The position numbers and the translations under genes were made by a program. Below the pieces are notes generated by a model that saw only the letters and a program-made list of their open reading frames with translations, did not search any database and was not told the origin of the DNA. Below are positions 28,696 through 37,587 of a stretch of 37,587 nt of DNA, piece by piece (position 1 is the first letter of the stretch; every line of letters begins with the position of its first letter). This DNA is from Prevotellaceae bacterium (lineage in GTDB: Bacteria; Bacteroidota; Bacteroidia; Bacteroidales; UBA932), in the NCBI GenBank assembly GCA_031280885.1, contig JAITGD010000078.1, positions 1 through 37,587 of the forward strand. Direction: 5' to 3'.

Positions 28696-30690
28696 ATGAA
28701 ATATTCAAAAACCCTAATTTTCCTTGCCGTCCTCATATCGACGACAATCGGTTTTCATTCCTGTAAATTTCTGAATGTAAACGATTATTTTGAGGAAACA
28801 CTGAAATACGATTCCGTATTTCACAACAAAAGAAATATCGAACGTTACATGTGGGGAGTTGCCGCAAAATTCCCCGACGAGGGAGCAATATTCGGCAACA
28901 ATTATACTCCCGGAATCTTTGCCAGCGACGAGGGCTTCAACCTTTACTACACAAGTGAATTTCACGGAATAGCATACGTCCTTGGCGAAGTAACCCCTAC
29001 AAATCTGTACGACATGAATATCTGGGACAGAATGTACCAGATTATCCGCTCGGCAAACACCATAATGATCAGAATGGACGAAGCACCCGACCTCGACGCC
29101 ATCGATAAACGCGAGATACTGGGCTATGTTTTATTCATCCGAGCCTACGCTTACTATCATCTGCTGATGGCCTACGGACCTGTGGTTCTGCTTGGCGACG
29201 ACCTGATGGAAACTAATGCCGAATCGGAATACTACAATCGCGCAAGAGCTACCTACGACGAATCGGTAGAATACATTTGCGCCGAATTGGAAAGAGCTTC
29301 CGAATATCTTCCGCCTTCGCAACCTGTGTCATACTTCGGACGTCCAACTCAGGGCGCCGCCTTCGGATTGATAGCCCGTCTGCGTCTGCAACACGCAAGC
29401 CCTCTGTATAATGGAGGAGACGCCGCGCGCAAATACTTTGACGCTTGGAAACGAAAAACCGACGGTGTGCATTACATCCAGCAAACTCCCAACGAAAACC
29501 GCTGGGCTACGGCTGCATACGCCGCCAAACGAATCATCGACCTGAATAGATATTCGCTATTTTACGTTGAACGCGGAGGCGACGCTTTTCCATTGCCGGC
29601 CAACGTCCCAACGGAGGATTTCCCCGATGGAGCTGGAAACGTCGATGCTTTCAGATCGTATTCCGACATGTTTACAGGCGAAGCTCTTGCAGCCCGCAAT
29701 CCCGAATTTATATGGGCGCGCATGTCCGAAATCGTCAAAACCTATTCCCGACACGCCTTCCCCGTAGTGCAAATGGGTGGTTGGAATGGACTTAGCGTTA
29801 CTCAAAAAGTAGTCGATGCTTACAGAATGGTGGACGGATGTCAGATAAACAATTCAAGCTCCGAATATCCATATCTTACCGACGGATTTCTGGGCGGAGC
29901 TAACAAAATCTTCTCAGGATACACCCTGCGAGGCGACGGCAACGTTCACAATATGTACGTAAACCGCGAAATGAGATTCTACGCCTGCATTGGATTCAGC
30001 GGATGCCATTGGACGGCCAATTCTACATCCAGCAACGACCGAAAAAATAGAAATGCTACATACTGGACTGACGGCAACTCCGGTAAAACTCAAACCGATA
30101 ACAATCCGCGAAACTATCCTATTACAGGATATGTGTGCAGAAAATACGTACACGCCGACGACGCATGGGCCGGAGATAACCAGCAACGTCTCGACAAATC
30201 GTACCCAATAATTCGATATGCCGAAATACTGCTCGCTTACGTAGAAGCGCTCAACAATATAACCGGAACAATTACATACACCGACCCTTCGGGCGAAACT
30301 CACACCTTCTCACGCAATACGGATGAAATGCGCAAGTACTTTAACCAAGTGCGTTTCAGAGTAGGATTGCCCGGACCAAGCGATGCAGAACTGAACTCGC
30401 GCGAAACCATGCAAAAACTTATCGAACAAGAACGAATGATAGAATTTATGTTCGAAGGTCACAGATACTACGACGTCCGCCGATGGGGAATTTACGAGGA
30501 AACTGAACGTGAACCTTTCATGGGAATGAATACCGACGCCCCTAAAAGCGACTATTTCAGCATCGTCCCCCTCAACCATTCCAGAGCAAGGAGCAGAATT
30601 GTCGATAAAAAACTGATTTTCCTCCCAATTCATCTCGACGAAATCAGAAAAGCATCTCTGCTTGACCAAAATCCAGGATGGCAAAATTAA
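28696..30690 (+). CDS. RagB/SusD-family lipoprotein
   Basis: FHSCKFLNVNDYFEE; YVLFIRAYAYYHLLMAYGPVVLLGDD; RYAEILLAYVEALNN; EFMFEGHRYYDVRRWGIYE. Confidence 0.94.
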   Translation: MKYSKTLIFLAVLISTTIGFHSCKFLNVNDYFEETLKYDSVFHNKRNIERYMWGVAAKFPDEGAIFGNNYTPGIFASDEGFNLYYTSEFHGIAYVLGEVTPTNLYDMNIWDRMYQIIRSANTIMIRMDEAPDLDAIDKREILGYVLFIRAYAYYHLLMAYGPVVLLGDDLMETNAESEYYNRARATYDESVEYICAELERASEYLPPSQPVSYFGRPTQGAAFGLIARLRLQHASPLYNGGDAARKYFDAWKRKTDGVHYIQQTPNENRWATAAYAAKRIIDLNRYSLFYVERGGDAFPLPANVPTEDFPDGAGNVDAFRSYSDMFTGEALAARNPEFIWARMSEIVKTYSRHAFPVVQMGGWNGLSVTQKVVDAYRMVDGCQINNSSSEYPYLTDGFLGGANKIFSGYTLRGDGNVHNMYVNREMRFYACIGFSGCHWTANSTSSNDRKNRNATYWTDGNSGKTQTDNNPRNYPITGYVCRKYVHADDAWAGDNQQRLDKSYPIIRYAEILLAYVEALNNITGTITYTDPSGETHTFSRNTDEMRKYFNQVRFRVGLPGPSDAELNSRETMQKLIEQERMIEFMFEGHRYYDVRRWGIYEETEREPFMGMNTDAPKSDYFSIVPLNHSRARSRIVDKKLIFLPIHLDEIRKASLLDQNPGWQN

Positions 30691-30713
30691 TAAACCGTAT
30701 AAACATAACAAAC

Positions 30714-31667
30714 ATGAATACAATAATAAACACTACCAAATCTCTCGCGCTTGCCGCCTGTATCCTGATTGGATTCGCCGCCTGCAATAGAGACGAAATA
30801 TACAAAAAGGAAATGTATAAAAAAGTAGTTTATCTGCTTAGCGATAACAACCAAATCTATACAGAAGTATATACCCTAAACGAAGACGAACCGGTGAAAT
30901 ATCTTTCCGTCGGATGCGGTGGAAGCCTACCTAACGAAGAAGAAATTGTAATAACCCTCGAAGCTGACACCGTCCTGCTTAAAAAATACAACAAAACCAA
31001 TTTCGATATCGATTCCGCTGCCTTTGCAAAACTGCTGCCAGAGAACCATTACCAAATCCCATCGATGACAGTGAGCATGCCGGCGCAATCGCCCGACCAG
31101 TATGTCAAGTTGCCAATCAAAGTTCGTCCCGAAGGCCTTTCGCCAGATACTACATACTTCGTCCCGCTGGCTATCAAAAGCGTATCAAAATACGAAATCA
31201 ACCCCGAAAAATACAACGTCCTGTATCAAGTGGTGATAGAAAACGACTACGCCGAACAAAAAACCCGCACATACTATCACATGAAAGGTACCTCGGTGAA
31301 CGAAGGCTCAACACGCGAAACTGTTATCGCAGGAACTAAACCAATTCAGCCGCTAACAAAAAGCAGATCGCGTGTCTTCGCCGGAGGTAATCTGCAGACT
31401 ACCACCAGCTCGCTCAACGACATCCTGAAAAATTCCATAGTGCTGAACGTAAATAGCGACCGATCTATTTCGATTCTACCCTACTCCACCATCGATGTGG
31501 TTCAGCTGTATCATCCTAATTACAACAAATACAGCATCGAAGGCAAAGAACGCTACTTCTATCTTTATTATAGATACAGAACCCTAAACCGAGCCGCAAC
31601 AGAATCTGCGCCAGCCGAATGGAGCGCATGGACTACCGTAAAGGAAACTCTGAGAAGACTACAGTAA
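30714..31667 (+). CDS. DUF1735 (BT_3987-like) + DUF4361-type surface lipoprotein
   Basis: Lipobox GFAACN; VYLLSDNNQIYTEVYTL...LPEGLSPDTTYFVPLAIKSVS-type pattern; position after SusD. Confidence 0.7.
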   Translation: MNTIINTTKSLALAACILIGFAACNRDEIYKKEMYKKVVYLLSDNNQIYTEVYTLNEDEPVKYLSVGCGGSLPNEEEIVITLEADTVLLKKYNKTNFDIDSAAFAKLLPENHYQIPSMTVSMPAQSPDQYVKLPIKVRPEGLSPDTTYFVPLAIKSVSKYEINPEKYNVLYQVVIENDYAEQKTRTYYHMKGTSVNEGSTRETVIAGTKPIQPLTKSRSRVFAGGNLQTTTSSLNDILKNSIVLNVNSDRSISILPYSTIDVVQLYHPNYNKYSIEGKERYFYLYYRYRTLNRAATESAPAEWSAWTTVKETLRRLQ

Positions 31668-31710
31668 AGGATAATAAAAAAATATGTCGAACTTCAAAAA
31701 TACAATAAAT

Positions 31711-32790
31711 ATGAAACACATAATCTACTCTCTTGCACTTGCTTCAATCGCATTATTTTCGTGCAAGGACGACTCCGGCATAACAGCTGAAAAAGATAGC
31801 CTGCCGCCGGGAAAAATCAGCAACATCAGCTCTACTTCCGACTTCGGAGAAATAGCGCTGAAATGGACTGTCCCAAGCGATGAAGACTTCAGCCATACCC
31901 TCGTCGTTTACACAAACAACGGAAAGTCTGATACTTTGAAAACAAAAAGCTCGTCGATTACCATCGATGGCTTTGGAGCCGAATCTCCCGTTGAGTTCAG
32001 CCTCATCGCTGTGGATCGCGCCGGAAACAAATCCGCCGCCGAACTAATCACTGCCACTCCGGGCGCGCCGCCTTGCAACTCTGTCTTCGGAAGTATCGAA
32101 GCTAAACCCGATTACGGCGCTGCGACAATCGTCTGGACAAACACCACAGGAAAAGTCGTCAGAATCTCCGTCAAACACATCGACGATAACGCCGTCGAAC
32201 AAATCTCAAGCAAAAACTCCGATAAAGCAGTCGATTCATTCAGCGTCGCACTATTAAATGCACAAAATATCAGAATAGCAGTAATCTACGGCACAACAGA
32301 ACTCTCGAAGGATGAGTATATCGTACCGCTTCGGCGACCTATCAACAAAAACATGTGGACGGTCGATAGCTTTTCGTCCGAAGAAGCTACCGGCGAAAAC
32401 AACGGAAACAACGGTCGCGCTATACATGCAATCGACGGAAACTTCGATACTTTCTGGCATACGCAATGGAAAAATAGCTATAGCCCCACGCTCCCAAACT
32501 ATCTTGTGTATAACCTGGGCAAACGCTCTGATATATCATGGATTAAAGTAACTCAACGAAACGGAAACAAAAGCCTCCAAACAGTAGAAATATTGATGAG
32601 TAACGACAATGTAACCTTCACGCTTGCCGGAACTCTCAACTTCCCCGACGCCGGAGGAGGCGCGCAAGAAATCGCTTTCGACCCTCCTGAAGGTGGATTG
32701 TATCTCAAAATCAACATGCCCAACTCAAGACATGGAGACCGCCACAGCTTCATCGCCGAAATAGAAGTGCAGGGGCTGAGAGACTATTAA
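31711..32790 (+). CDS. DUF4959/DUF5000-type surface lipoprotein with discoidin (F5/8 type C)-like C-terminus
   Basis: Lipobox ALFSCKD; PPGKISNISSTSDFGEIALKWTVPSDEDFSHTLVVY; AIDGNFDTFWHTQW...YLKINMPNSRHGDRHSFIAEIEVQG. Confidence 0.78.
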   Translation: MKHIIYSLALASIALFSCKDDSGITAEKDSLPPGKISNISSTSDFGEIALKWTVPSDEDFSHTLVVYTNNGKSDTLKTKSSSITIDGFGAESPVEFSLIAVDRAGNKSAAELITATPGAPPCNSVFGSIEAKPDYGAATIVWTNTTGKVVRISVKHIDDNAVEQISSKNSDKAVDSFSVALLNAQNIRIAVIYGTTELSKDEYIVPLRRPINKNMWTVDSFSSEEATGENNGNNGRAIHAIDGNFDTFWHTQWKNSYSPTLPNYLVYNLGKRSDISWIKVTQRNGNKSLQTVEILMSNDNVTFTLAGTLNFPDAGGGAQEIAFDPPEGGLYLKINMPNSRHGDRHSFIAEIEVQGLRDY

Positions 32791-32831
32791 GTTCTGACAT
32801 TCCACCCATTAGCAACATCTGTTGAATATCA

Positions 32832-32872
32832 AAAACACTCCGCAGGGCGACAAGCCCTGTGGAGTGTTTTTT
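32832..32872 (+). terminator. Rho-independent terminator ending the TIG/NHL-SusCD operon
   Basis: AAAACACTCCGCAGGGC gacaa GCCCTGTGGAGTGTTTT TT, 17-bp stem with one G-T pair. Confidence 0.9.
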
Positions 32873-32992
32873 ATCCCCAATTTCTCCCGCCGAAAGGCCG
32901 CATCTTCTGCAAAAATGACCTGTCAGCTTCTGCGGAAATATCACTCTAACAGAAAAGTATCTCAAACAATAACTAAAACTGTTTTTTTTGAC

Positions 32993-33000
32993 TATCTTTG
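32993..33000 (+). promoter_or_regulatory. Bacteroidetes -7 box TATCTTTG upstream of manC
   Basis: Matches TAnnTTTG 24 nt before the ATG. Confidence 0.55.
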
Positions 33001-33023
33001 TGCCGTATTAAACAATCGTACCG

Positions 33024-34118
33024 ATGAATAACAATGATTATTGTATAATAATGGCCGGAGGGATAGGAAGCCGTTTTTGGCCGCTGAGCCGAAACAATCG
33101 TCCCAAACAATTCCTTGATATACTTGGAGTAGGAAAAACTTTCATCAGGCAAACCTTCGAAAGGTTTTCCCGAATCATCCCCCGCGAGAACTTCTTAGTC
33201 GTTACCGGAAAAGACTACAAAGACCTCGTCCTGGAGCAAATACCCGAACTATCCGACGCACAAGTGCTTTGCGAACCAATGCGACGCAATACAGCGCCTT
33301 GCGTTGCTTACGCCACCTACAAATTGCACTGCAAGAACCCTAAAGCGCGAGTGGTCGTTACCCCTGCCGACCACGCAATATCCAACGAAATCGCTTTTCT
33401 TGAAGTCATTAGAAACGGTATAGAATATGCCGGCGACAATCGGGCGCTGGTAACTATCGGACTTATCCCCTCGCGGCCGGAAACCGGATACGGATACATC
33501 CAAATCAATAAACACGAAAAAATGCTTTGCCGCGACTCGATCTGCAAGGTGAAAACATTCACCGAAAAACCAAACCTCGAAACTGCTAAACTTTTTATCG
33601 AAAGCGGTGAGTTCTACTGGAATTCCGGTATATTTATCTGGAGTATCGAATCGATAAAAAAGGCCTTTGAAGTCAATTTACCAGAAGTCGCCGAGCTTTT
33701 CGCACGCGGAATCGAAGTATATGACACCCCCAATGAAAACTCTTTTATAGCAGACACATACTCGAAATGCCCGAACATTTCGGTCGATTACGGAATCATG
33801 GAAAAAGCCGACAATGTTTATGTCTTCGGAGCCGACTTCGGATGGTCTGACGTCGGGACATGGAACTCTCTCTATCATCAAACGGATAAAGATAACAGCC
33901 TCAACGCTGTAAAAGGCAAACCGATATTCCTTAGAAACGTTACTAACTGCACTATAAACTCGTCATCACCATCGAAATTGATTGTAGCAAACGAGCTCGA
34001 CGGATACATGATTGTCGATACTGACGATGTGCTGATGATCTGTCCACGCGATAACGAAGACAGTATCAAGCAGCTGATAGCAGACGCTCTGGCCGAAAAC
34101 GGTCAGAAATATGCCTAA
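33024..34118 (+). CDS. manC: Mannose-1-phosphate guanylyltransferase
   Basis: IMAGGIGSRFWPLSRNNRPKQFLDILG; EKPNLETAKLFIESGEFYWNSGIFIW; FGWSDVGTWNSLY. Confidence 0.94.
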   Translation: MNNNDYCIIMAGGIGSRFWPLSRNNRPKQFLDILGVGKTFIRQTFERFSRIIPRENFLVVTGKDYKDLVLEQIPELSDAQVLCEPMRRNTAPCVAYATYKLHCKNPKARVVVTPADHAISNEIAFLEVIRNGIEYAGDNRALVTIGLIPSRPETGYGYIQINKHEKMLCRDSICKVKTFTEKPNLETAKLFIESGEFYWNSGIFIWSIESIKKAFEVNLPEVAELFARGIEVYDTPNENSFIADTYSKCPNISVDYGIMEKADNVYVFGADFGWSDVGTWNSLYHQTDKDNSLNAVKGKPIFLRNVTNCTINSSSPSKLIVANELDGYMIVDTDDVLMICPRDNEDSIKQLIADALAENGQKYA

Positions 34119-34136
34119 AACATCAAAAAAATACCC

Positions 34137-34733
34137 ATGTCGGCACGGCTATTATCCCTGATTTTATGCTTCTGCTGCCTGACTCATCCGGCAGAACCAC
34201 AGCAGCTAATGGAATTTCGGATAGTAGCCGGCGACACAATCTTCTGCGACAGACTTCCCGAAGCCTTGGTACGCGGAAGATTCAATGGCCGAAAGTACCG
34301 CCTATACCGAAAAACCGTTTACAATCTCAAAAAAGTATATCCCTACGCCCAAGTCGCAAAGCGTAAACTTGCCGAAATGGACGCTAAATACGCCTCGCTC
34401 AAAAGCGAAAAAGACCGGAAAAAGTACGCCAAACAGATAGAAAAAGAACTTATCTCGGAGTTCGACGCCCCGCTTCGCAAGCTCACAATCTCGCAAGGAC
34501 GGATGTTGATACGTTTGATAGACAGGGAAACAGGGAGAACTTCCTACAACTTGGTCAAAGAATTTCGAGGTGGCTTTGGAGCCTTCTTCTGGCAAGGAGT
34601 GGCGCGGATATTCGGAAACAATTTGAAAACCGAATACGAGCCTGAAGGCGAAGATAAAATCCTGGAAGAATTAGTGCGAAAGTGCGAAGATGGAACCTTC
34701 GACAGCCTTTATAAAAGTATGTTTGGCTACTGA
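34137..34733 (+). CDS. DUF4294 domain-containing protein
   Basis: YNLKKVYPYAQVAKRKLAEMDAKYA, LRKLTISQGRMLIRLIDRETGRTSYNLVKEFRGGFGAFFWQGVARIFG. Confidence 0.85.
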   Translation: MSARLLSLILCFCCLTHPAEPQQLMEFRIVAGDTIFCDRLPEALVRGRFNGRKYRLYRKTVYNLKKVYPYAQVAKRKLAEMDAKYASLKSEKDRKKYAKQIEKELISEFDAPLRKLTISQGRMLIRLIDRETGRTSYNLVKEFRGGFGAFFWQGVARIFGNNLKTEYEPEGEDKILEELVRKCEDGTFDSLYKSMFGY

Positions 34734-34809
34734 ATCAAAAATTTATTCAGGGTGATTATCACAAAGATAAACAAATCTTACAAGAAATTTACGTTGATTA
34801 ACGAAAAAA

Positions 34810-34843
34810 TAGTCGTCCGACTAAAAAATTAGTTGTATCTTTG
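34810..34843 (+). promoter_or_regulatory. Putative BlaI-type operator (TAGTCG-tc-CGACTA) next to -7 box TATCTTTG
   Basis: Inverted repeat 34810-34823, second imperfect ACTAAAaaATTAGT, TATCTTTG 34836-34843. Confidence 0.55.
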
Positions 34844-34870
34844 CAGCGAAATTTTAAAAGTCGTATTTCT

Positions 34871-35233
34871 ATGTTAAAAGTACTAACGAAAGCCGAAGAG
34901 CAAGTGATGCAAGCACTTTGGCATCTACACAAAAAAGCCGGTCTGAAGGACGTGGTCGAGGCCATGGCAGACCCAAAACCGCACTCCAATACAGTAGCTA
35001 CTGTGTTGAAAATCTTACACGAAAAAGGTTTTATCACCATCGAACCCATTGGGCGAATCAACGTCTATGCGCCCGCCGTCAGTAAGGAGAAATATTCGCA
35101 GCACAGCATGCAAAATCTGGTGCAGACATACTTCGACGGCTCGTTTAGCAACACCGTTTCGGCGATGATCCAAAGCAAGAAACTTAGCATCGACGACCTC
35201 GAAGCTCTGCTGAATCAACTAAAACATTCGTAA
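34871..35233 (+). CDS. BlaI/MecI/CopY-family transcriptional repressor
   Basis: LTKAEEQVMQALWHLHKKAGLKDVVEAM...SNTVATVLKILHEKGFITIE; start set at ATG 34871 because the listed 34841 start overlaps the promoter box. Confidence 0.92.
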   Translation: MLKVLTKAEEQVMQALWHLHKKAGLKDVVEAMADPKPHSNTVATVLKILHEKGFITIEPIGRINVYAPAVSKEKYSQHSMQNLVQTYFDGSFSNTVSAMIQSKKLSIDDLEALLNQLKHS

Positions 35234-35281
35234 CTCAAACAATGTCAGACATAATTCGTATAACATATTAAATATACCAAC

Positions 35282-37081
35282 ATGAATCCTTTTACTTATT
35301 ATCTGATCAAGATGGTCGTTTGTTCGGCTATCTTAACAAGCTACTACTATGTGGCTTTACGCAACAAACGCTTCCACCGGTGGAACCGCTTTTACCTCCT
35401 TTCGTCGGTAGTATTTTCGATGGCTGTGCCATTCCTGAAAATTCCCCTCGAAACTGCCTCCGAAGGCTTTGTGTATGTGCTGTCTCGCTCCGAAAATGCC
35501 ATCCTTTCGTCAGAGCTTGCAGTTGAAAGCCAGCCAGCCCTCTCGCAGGGATTTAATTTCTCGTGGATAAGGGCGCTGTATCTGCTCGGTAGCAGCGTGA
35601 TACTCATTGCAATGCTCCGCTCGATAATCACCGTAGCAAGGCTAAAACGACATGCCGTCCGCAAAAAACTCCCCGAAGCAATGCTCTACATCACCGACTC
35701 GGAAGCGGCGCCTTTCTCATTCTTTCGCAACATCTTCTGGCGCAGAGACATTTCGCCCGATACCGAAGAAGGACGCTGTGTGCTGCGCCACGAATTGCAT
35801 CATGTCAATGCAAAACATTCGTGGGATAAGATTTTCATGCAGATTGTCCTCTGCGCCTTCTGGTTTAACCCCCTGTATTGGCTCATCAGAAAGGAGTTAT
35901 ACATGATACATGAGTTCGAAGCCGACGGCGCCAGCGTCAAAGACAACGACGCATCGGCGCTGGCCGCCATGATTCTCTGTACTGCATATCCATACAGAGA
36001 GTTAGCCGGAATTAATCCCTTCTTTAAATCACCCGTCAAGCGAAGGCTGATGATGCTTGCTTGCGACAATCGCGCTTCCTTAGCCTATCTGCGACGGCTC
36101 TTGGCGCTACCCGTAGCCGCTGCGGTATTTGCTGTCTGGGTTTTTCGGGCGGATGCAACTCCTCCTTCGGATGCTAACTTGCTCTACAATAGTGCGTCGG
36201 ATTCAATGTTAATTGCTGAATCAGAAGTAAAACCGAAGGTAATACACAATGTTATTGTAATCGACGGTAAAGTAGCTGATGCAGAAACGCTTGCAAAGAT
36301 CGAAGTCAGCAACATAAGTCAGCTGAAAGTAGCTAAAAGCCCCGAGCACAACGACACTATTATAGTTTATACCAAAGGAAATAAGGCGTTGGAAGGCCGT
36401 CAAATCATCAAAACCAAGCCGGGAAAGTTGATGAAAGAGGCCAAAAGGAAATCAGCAAGAAATGGTTCTGCAAAAGACGTCGATACCACTGAACGCACGC
36501 GAGTGGTGATTTATAAATCGCAGCTTCGGAGCGGTAATATTGATTCCTTAACTAAGGGTAAAGTAAAGCATTTCAGGACTGTGGACACAGTGTATCATCC
36601 GAAAAAAGGCCGCACAATCAAAGTATCAACAATTTTGAAACCCAGCAACTGGGATTCCGTCGCCGTTATAGCCGATCCTCCTCATAAAGAATTAAGTAAG
36701 AGCGGAAAAACCTCGAAGTTTATATACCACGAAATCGAAAAACACAAGGTGTACGACAAGAAGAAAGGCCGCGCAGCAAAGTCCGGCTCGGTTTCCGACT
36801 CTCTTATCCTTGGAGATCAAAGCATTTCGACCTCAAAATTAATGACTGTAGATGTCAATGATAAGTCTATCGACGAGACGCTCAAGATAAAATCGCATGA
36901 GGGACAGCTCTTGATAGTGGATGGTAAAGAGATTGATCATGCGACCTTTACAGCCATTCCGACCAACACAGTGGAGTCGATTAACGTCTATAAAGGTCAG
37001 GCAGCCATTGACAAATACGGAGAACGCGGGCGAAATGGCGTGATTGCAGTAATAACTAAGGGTAAAAAACAAAAGCCATAG
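35282..37081 (+). CDS. BlaR1/MecR1-like M56 family metallopeptidase with C-terminal TonB-plug-like segment
   Basis: N-terminal TM helices, RHELHHVNAKHSWDKIFMQ, HEFEADGASVK; C-terminal VESINVYKGQAAIDKYGERGRNGVIAVITK. Confidence 0.9.
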   Translation: MNPFTYYLIKMVVCSAILTSYYYVALRNKRFHRWNRFYLLSSVVFSMAVPFLKIPLETASEGFVYVLSRSENAILSSELAVESQPALSQGFNFSWIRALYLLGSSVILIAMLRSIITVARLKRHAVRKKLPEAMLYITDSEAAPFSFFRNIFWRRDISPDTEEGRCVLRHELHHVNAKHSWDKIFMQIVLCAFWFNPLYWLIRKELYMIHEFEADGASVKDNDASALAAMILCTAYPYRELAGINPFFKSPVKRRLMMLACDNRASLAYLRRLLALPVAAAVFAVWVFRADATPPSDANLLYNSASDSMLIAESEVKPKVIHNVIVIDGKVADAETLAKIEVSNISQLKVAKSPEHNDTIIVYTKGNKALEGRQIIKTKPGKLMKEAKRKSARNGSAKDVDTTERTRVVIYKSQLRSGNIDSLTKGKVKHFRTVDTVYHPKKGRTIKVSTILKPSNWDSVAVIADPPHKELSKSGKTSKFIYHEIEKHKVYDKKKGRAAKSGSVSDSLILGDQSISTSKLMTVDVNDKSIDETLKIKSHEGQLLIVDGKEIDHATFTAIPTNTVESINVYKGQAAIDKYGERGRNGVIAVITKGKKQKP

Positions 37082-37130
37082 ATTGTTTTGTTTTCTATTG
37101 ATATTAATGCCCTACGGGCAACCTTCGGAA

Positions 37131-37308
37131 TTATGAATTATGAATTATGAATTATGAATTAGCTACGCAGTCTGGATTAGTGAAGCATGGTTCGGCCTTA
37201 GACAATCAAGTGCAAGACAATCAAAGCAGCCGCCGCAGGTAATTCATAATTCATAATTCATAATTCATAATTCATAATTCATAATTCATAATTCATAATT
37301 CATAATTC
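37131..37308. repeat. Inverted heptad arrays (GAATTAT)n - GCTACGCAGTCTGG - ... - (AATTCAT)n
   Basis: Left array about 37131-37160, core 37162-37174, right array about 37240-37308. Confidence 0.92.
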
Positions 37309-37396
37309 AACACTTGCTACAGACCGAAAATTGACGTCGAAATGTTAAATTGAGGTGCTAAACTACAGATGAATAGCACATGAGGGTGTAAGCAAG

Positions 37397-37560
37397 AAAG
37401 TCCCGCAGGGACGACGCTTTATTAACCGTAGGCTTTAACCTACGGAGAGCAGATATACACACTCTCCCAAAGTCCCGCAGGGACGACACTTTATTAACCG
37501 TAGGCTTTAGCCTACGGAGAGCAGATATACACACTCTCCCAAAGTCCCGCAGGGACGACA
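37397..37560. repeat. 72-bp direct repeat, about 2.2 copies, two palindromes per unit
   Basis: AGTCCCGCAGGGACGAC starts at 37399, 37471, 37543; units contain GTCCC-GCA-GGGAC and CCGTAGG-CTTTAR-CCTACGG. Confidence 0.92.
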
Positions 37561-37587
37561 CTTGAAAATCAATAGTATTAAGTGCCG

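Noticed and set aside
34841-34870. Upstream start for the BlaI homologue given in the ORF track
   Set aside because: It overlaps the TATCTTTG -7 box, so ATG at 34871 (MLKVLTKAEEQVM) is far more likely.
37397-37560. CRISPR array
   Set aside because: The whole 72-bp unit is repeated with no unique spacers, and no cas genes are seen. The heptad arrays also lack spacers.
37358-37561. Minus-strand ORF with 24-aa periodic repeats
   Set aside because: Created by the 72-bp repeat, whose period is divisible by 3; palindromic non-coding content.

Overview
About 37.6 kb of Bacteroidetes (Bacteroidales-like) chromosome; the lineage is inferred from SusC/SusD pairs and TAnnTTTG promoters. Gene content: a 5'-truncated CobN/HmuS-type chelatase with a C-terminal membrane anchor; a hypothetical protein and a MoxR ATPase; a minus-strand SusC-SusD-S9 peptidase operon; housekeeping genes (rhaM-like, DUF454, lptB, DnaQ-like exonuclease, rhomboid, birA, rpmA, rplU, sufS, K+/H+ antiporter, tdk, gltX); a plus-strand TIG/NHL-SusC-SusD-DUF1735/DUF4361-DUF4959/DUF5000 operon; manC; a DUF4294 protein; and a BlaI/BlaR1-like pair. 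The most unusual content is repetitive. (1) A family of 7-bp-period arrays with several unit sequences (AATTATG, TTGGACT/TTAGACT, AGAAAGC/AGAAGGC, AGAACCA/AGAGCCA). Many are joined with constant polarity to a shared core, GCTACGCAG(K)CTGG. Several arrays start exactly on the stop codon of the neighbouring gene, one runs from a stop codon to the next start codon, and one lies in frame inside the chelatase gene. (2) Two very long perfect dinucleotide microsatellites, (TG)~37 and (AG)30, each in the 5' region of a TonB/SusC operon and each inside a short ORF that begins about 30-40 nt after a Bacteroidetes-type -7 promoter box. This suggests phase variation of outer-membrane uptake loci. All calls come from reading the sequence; no database search was run.
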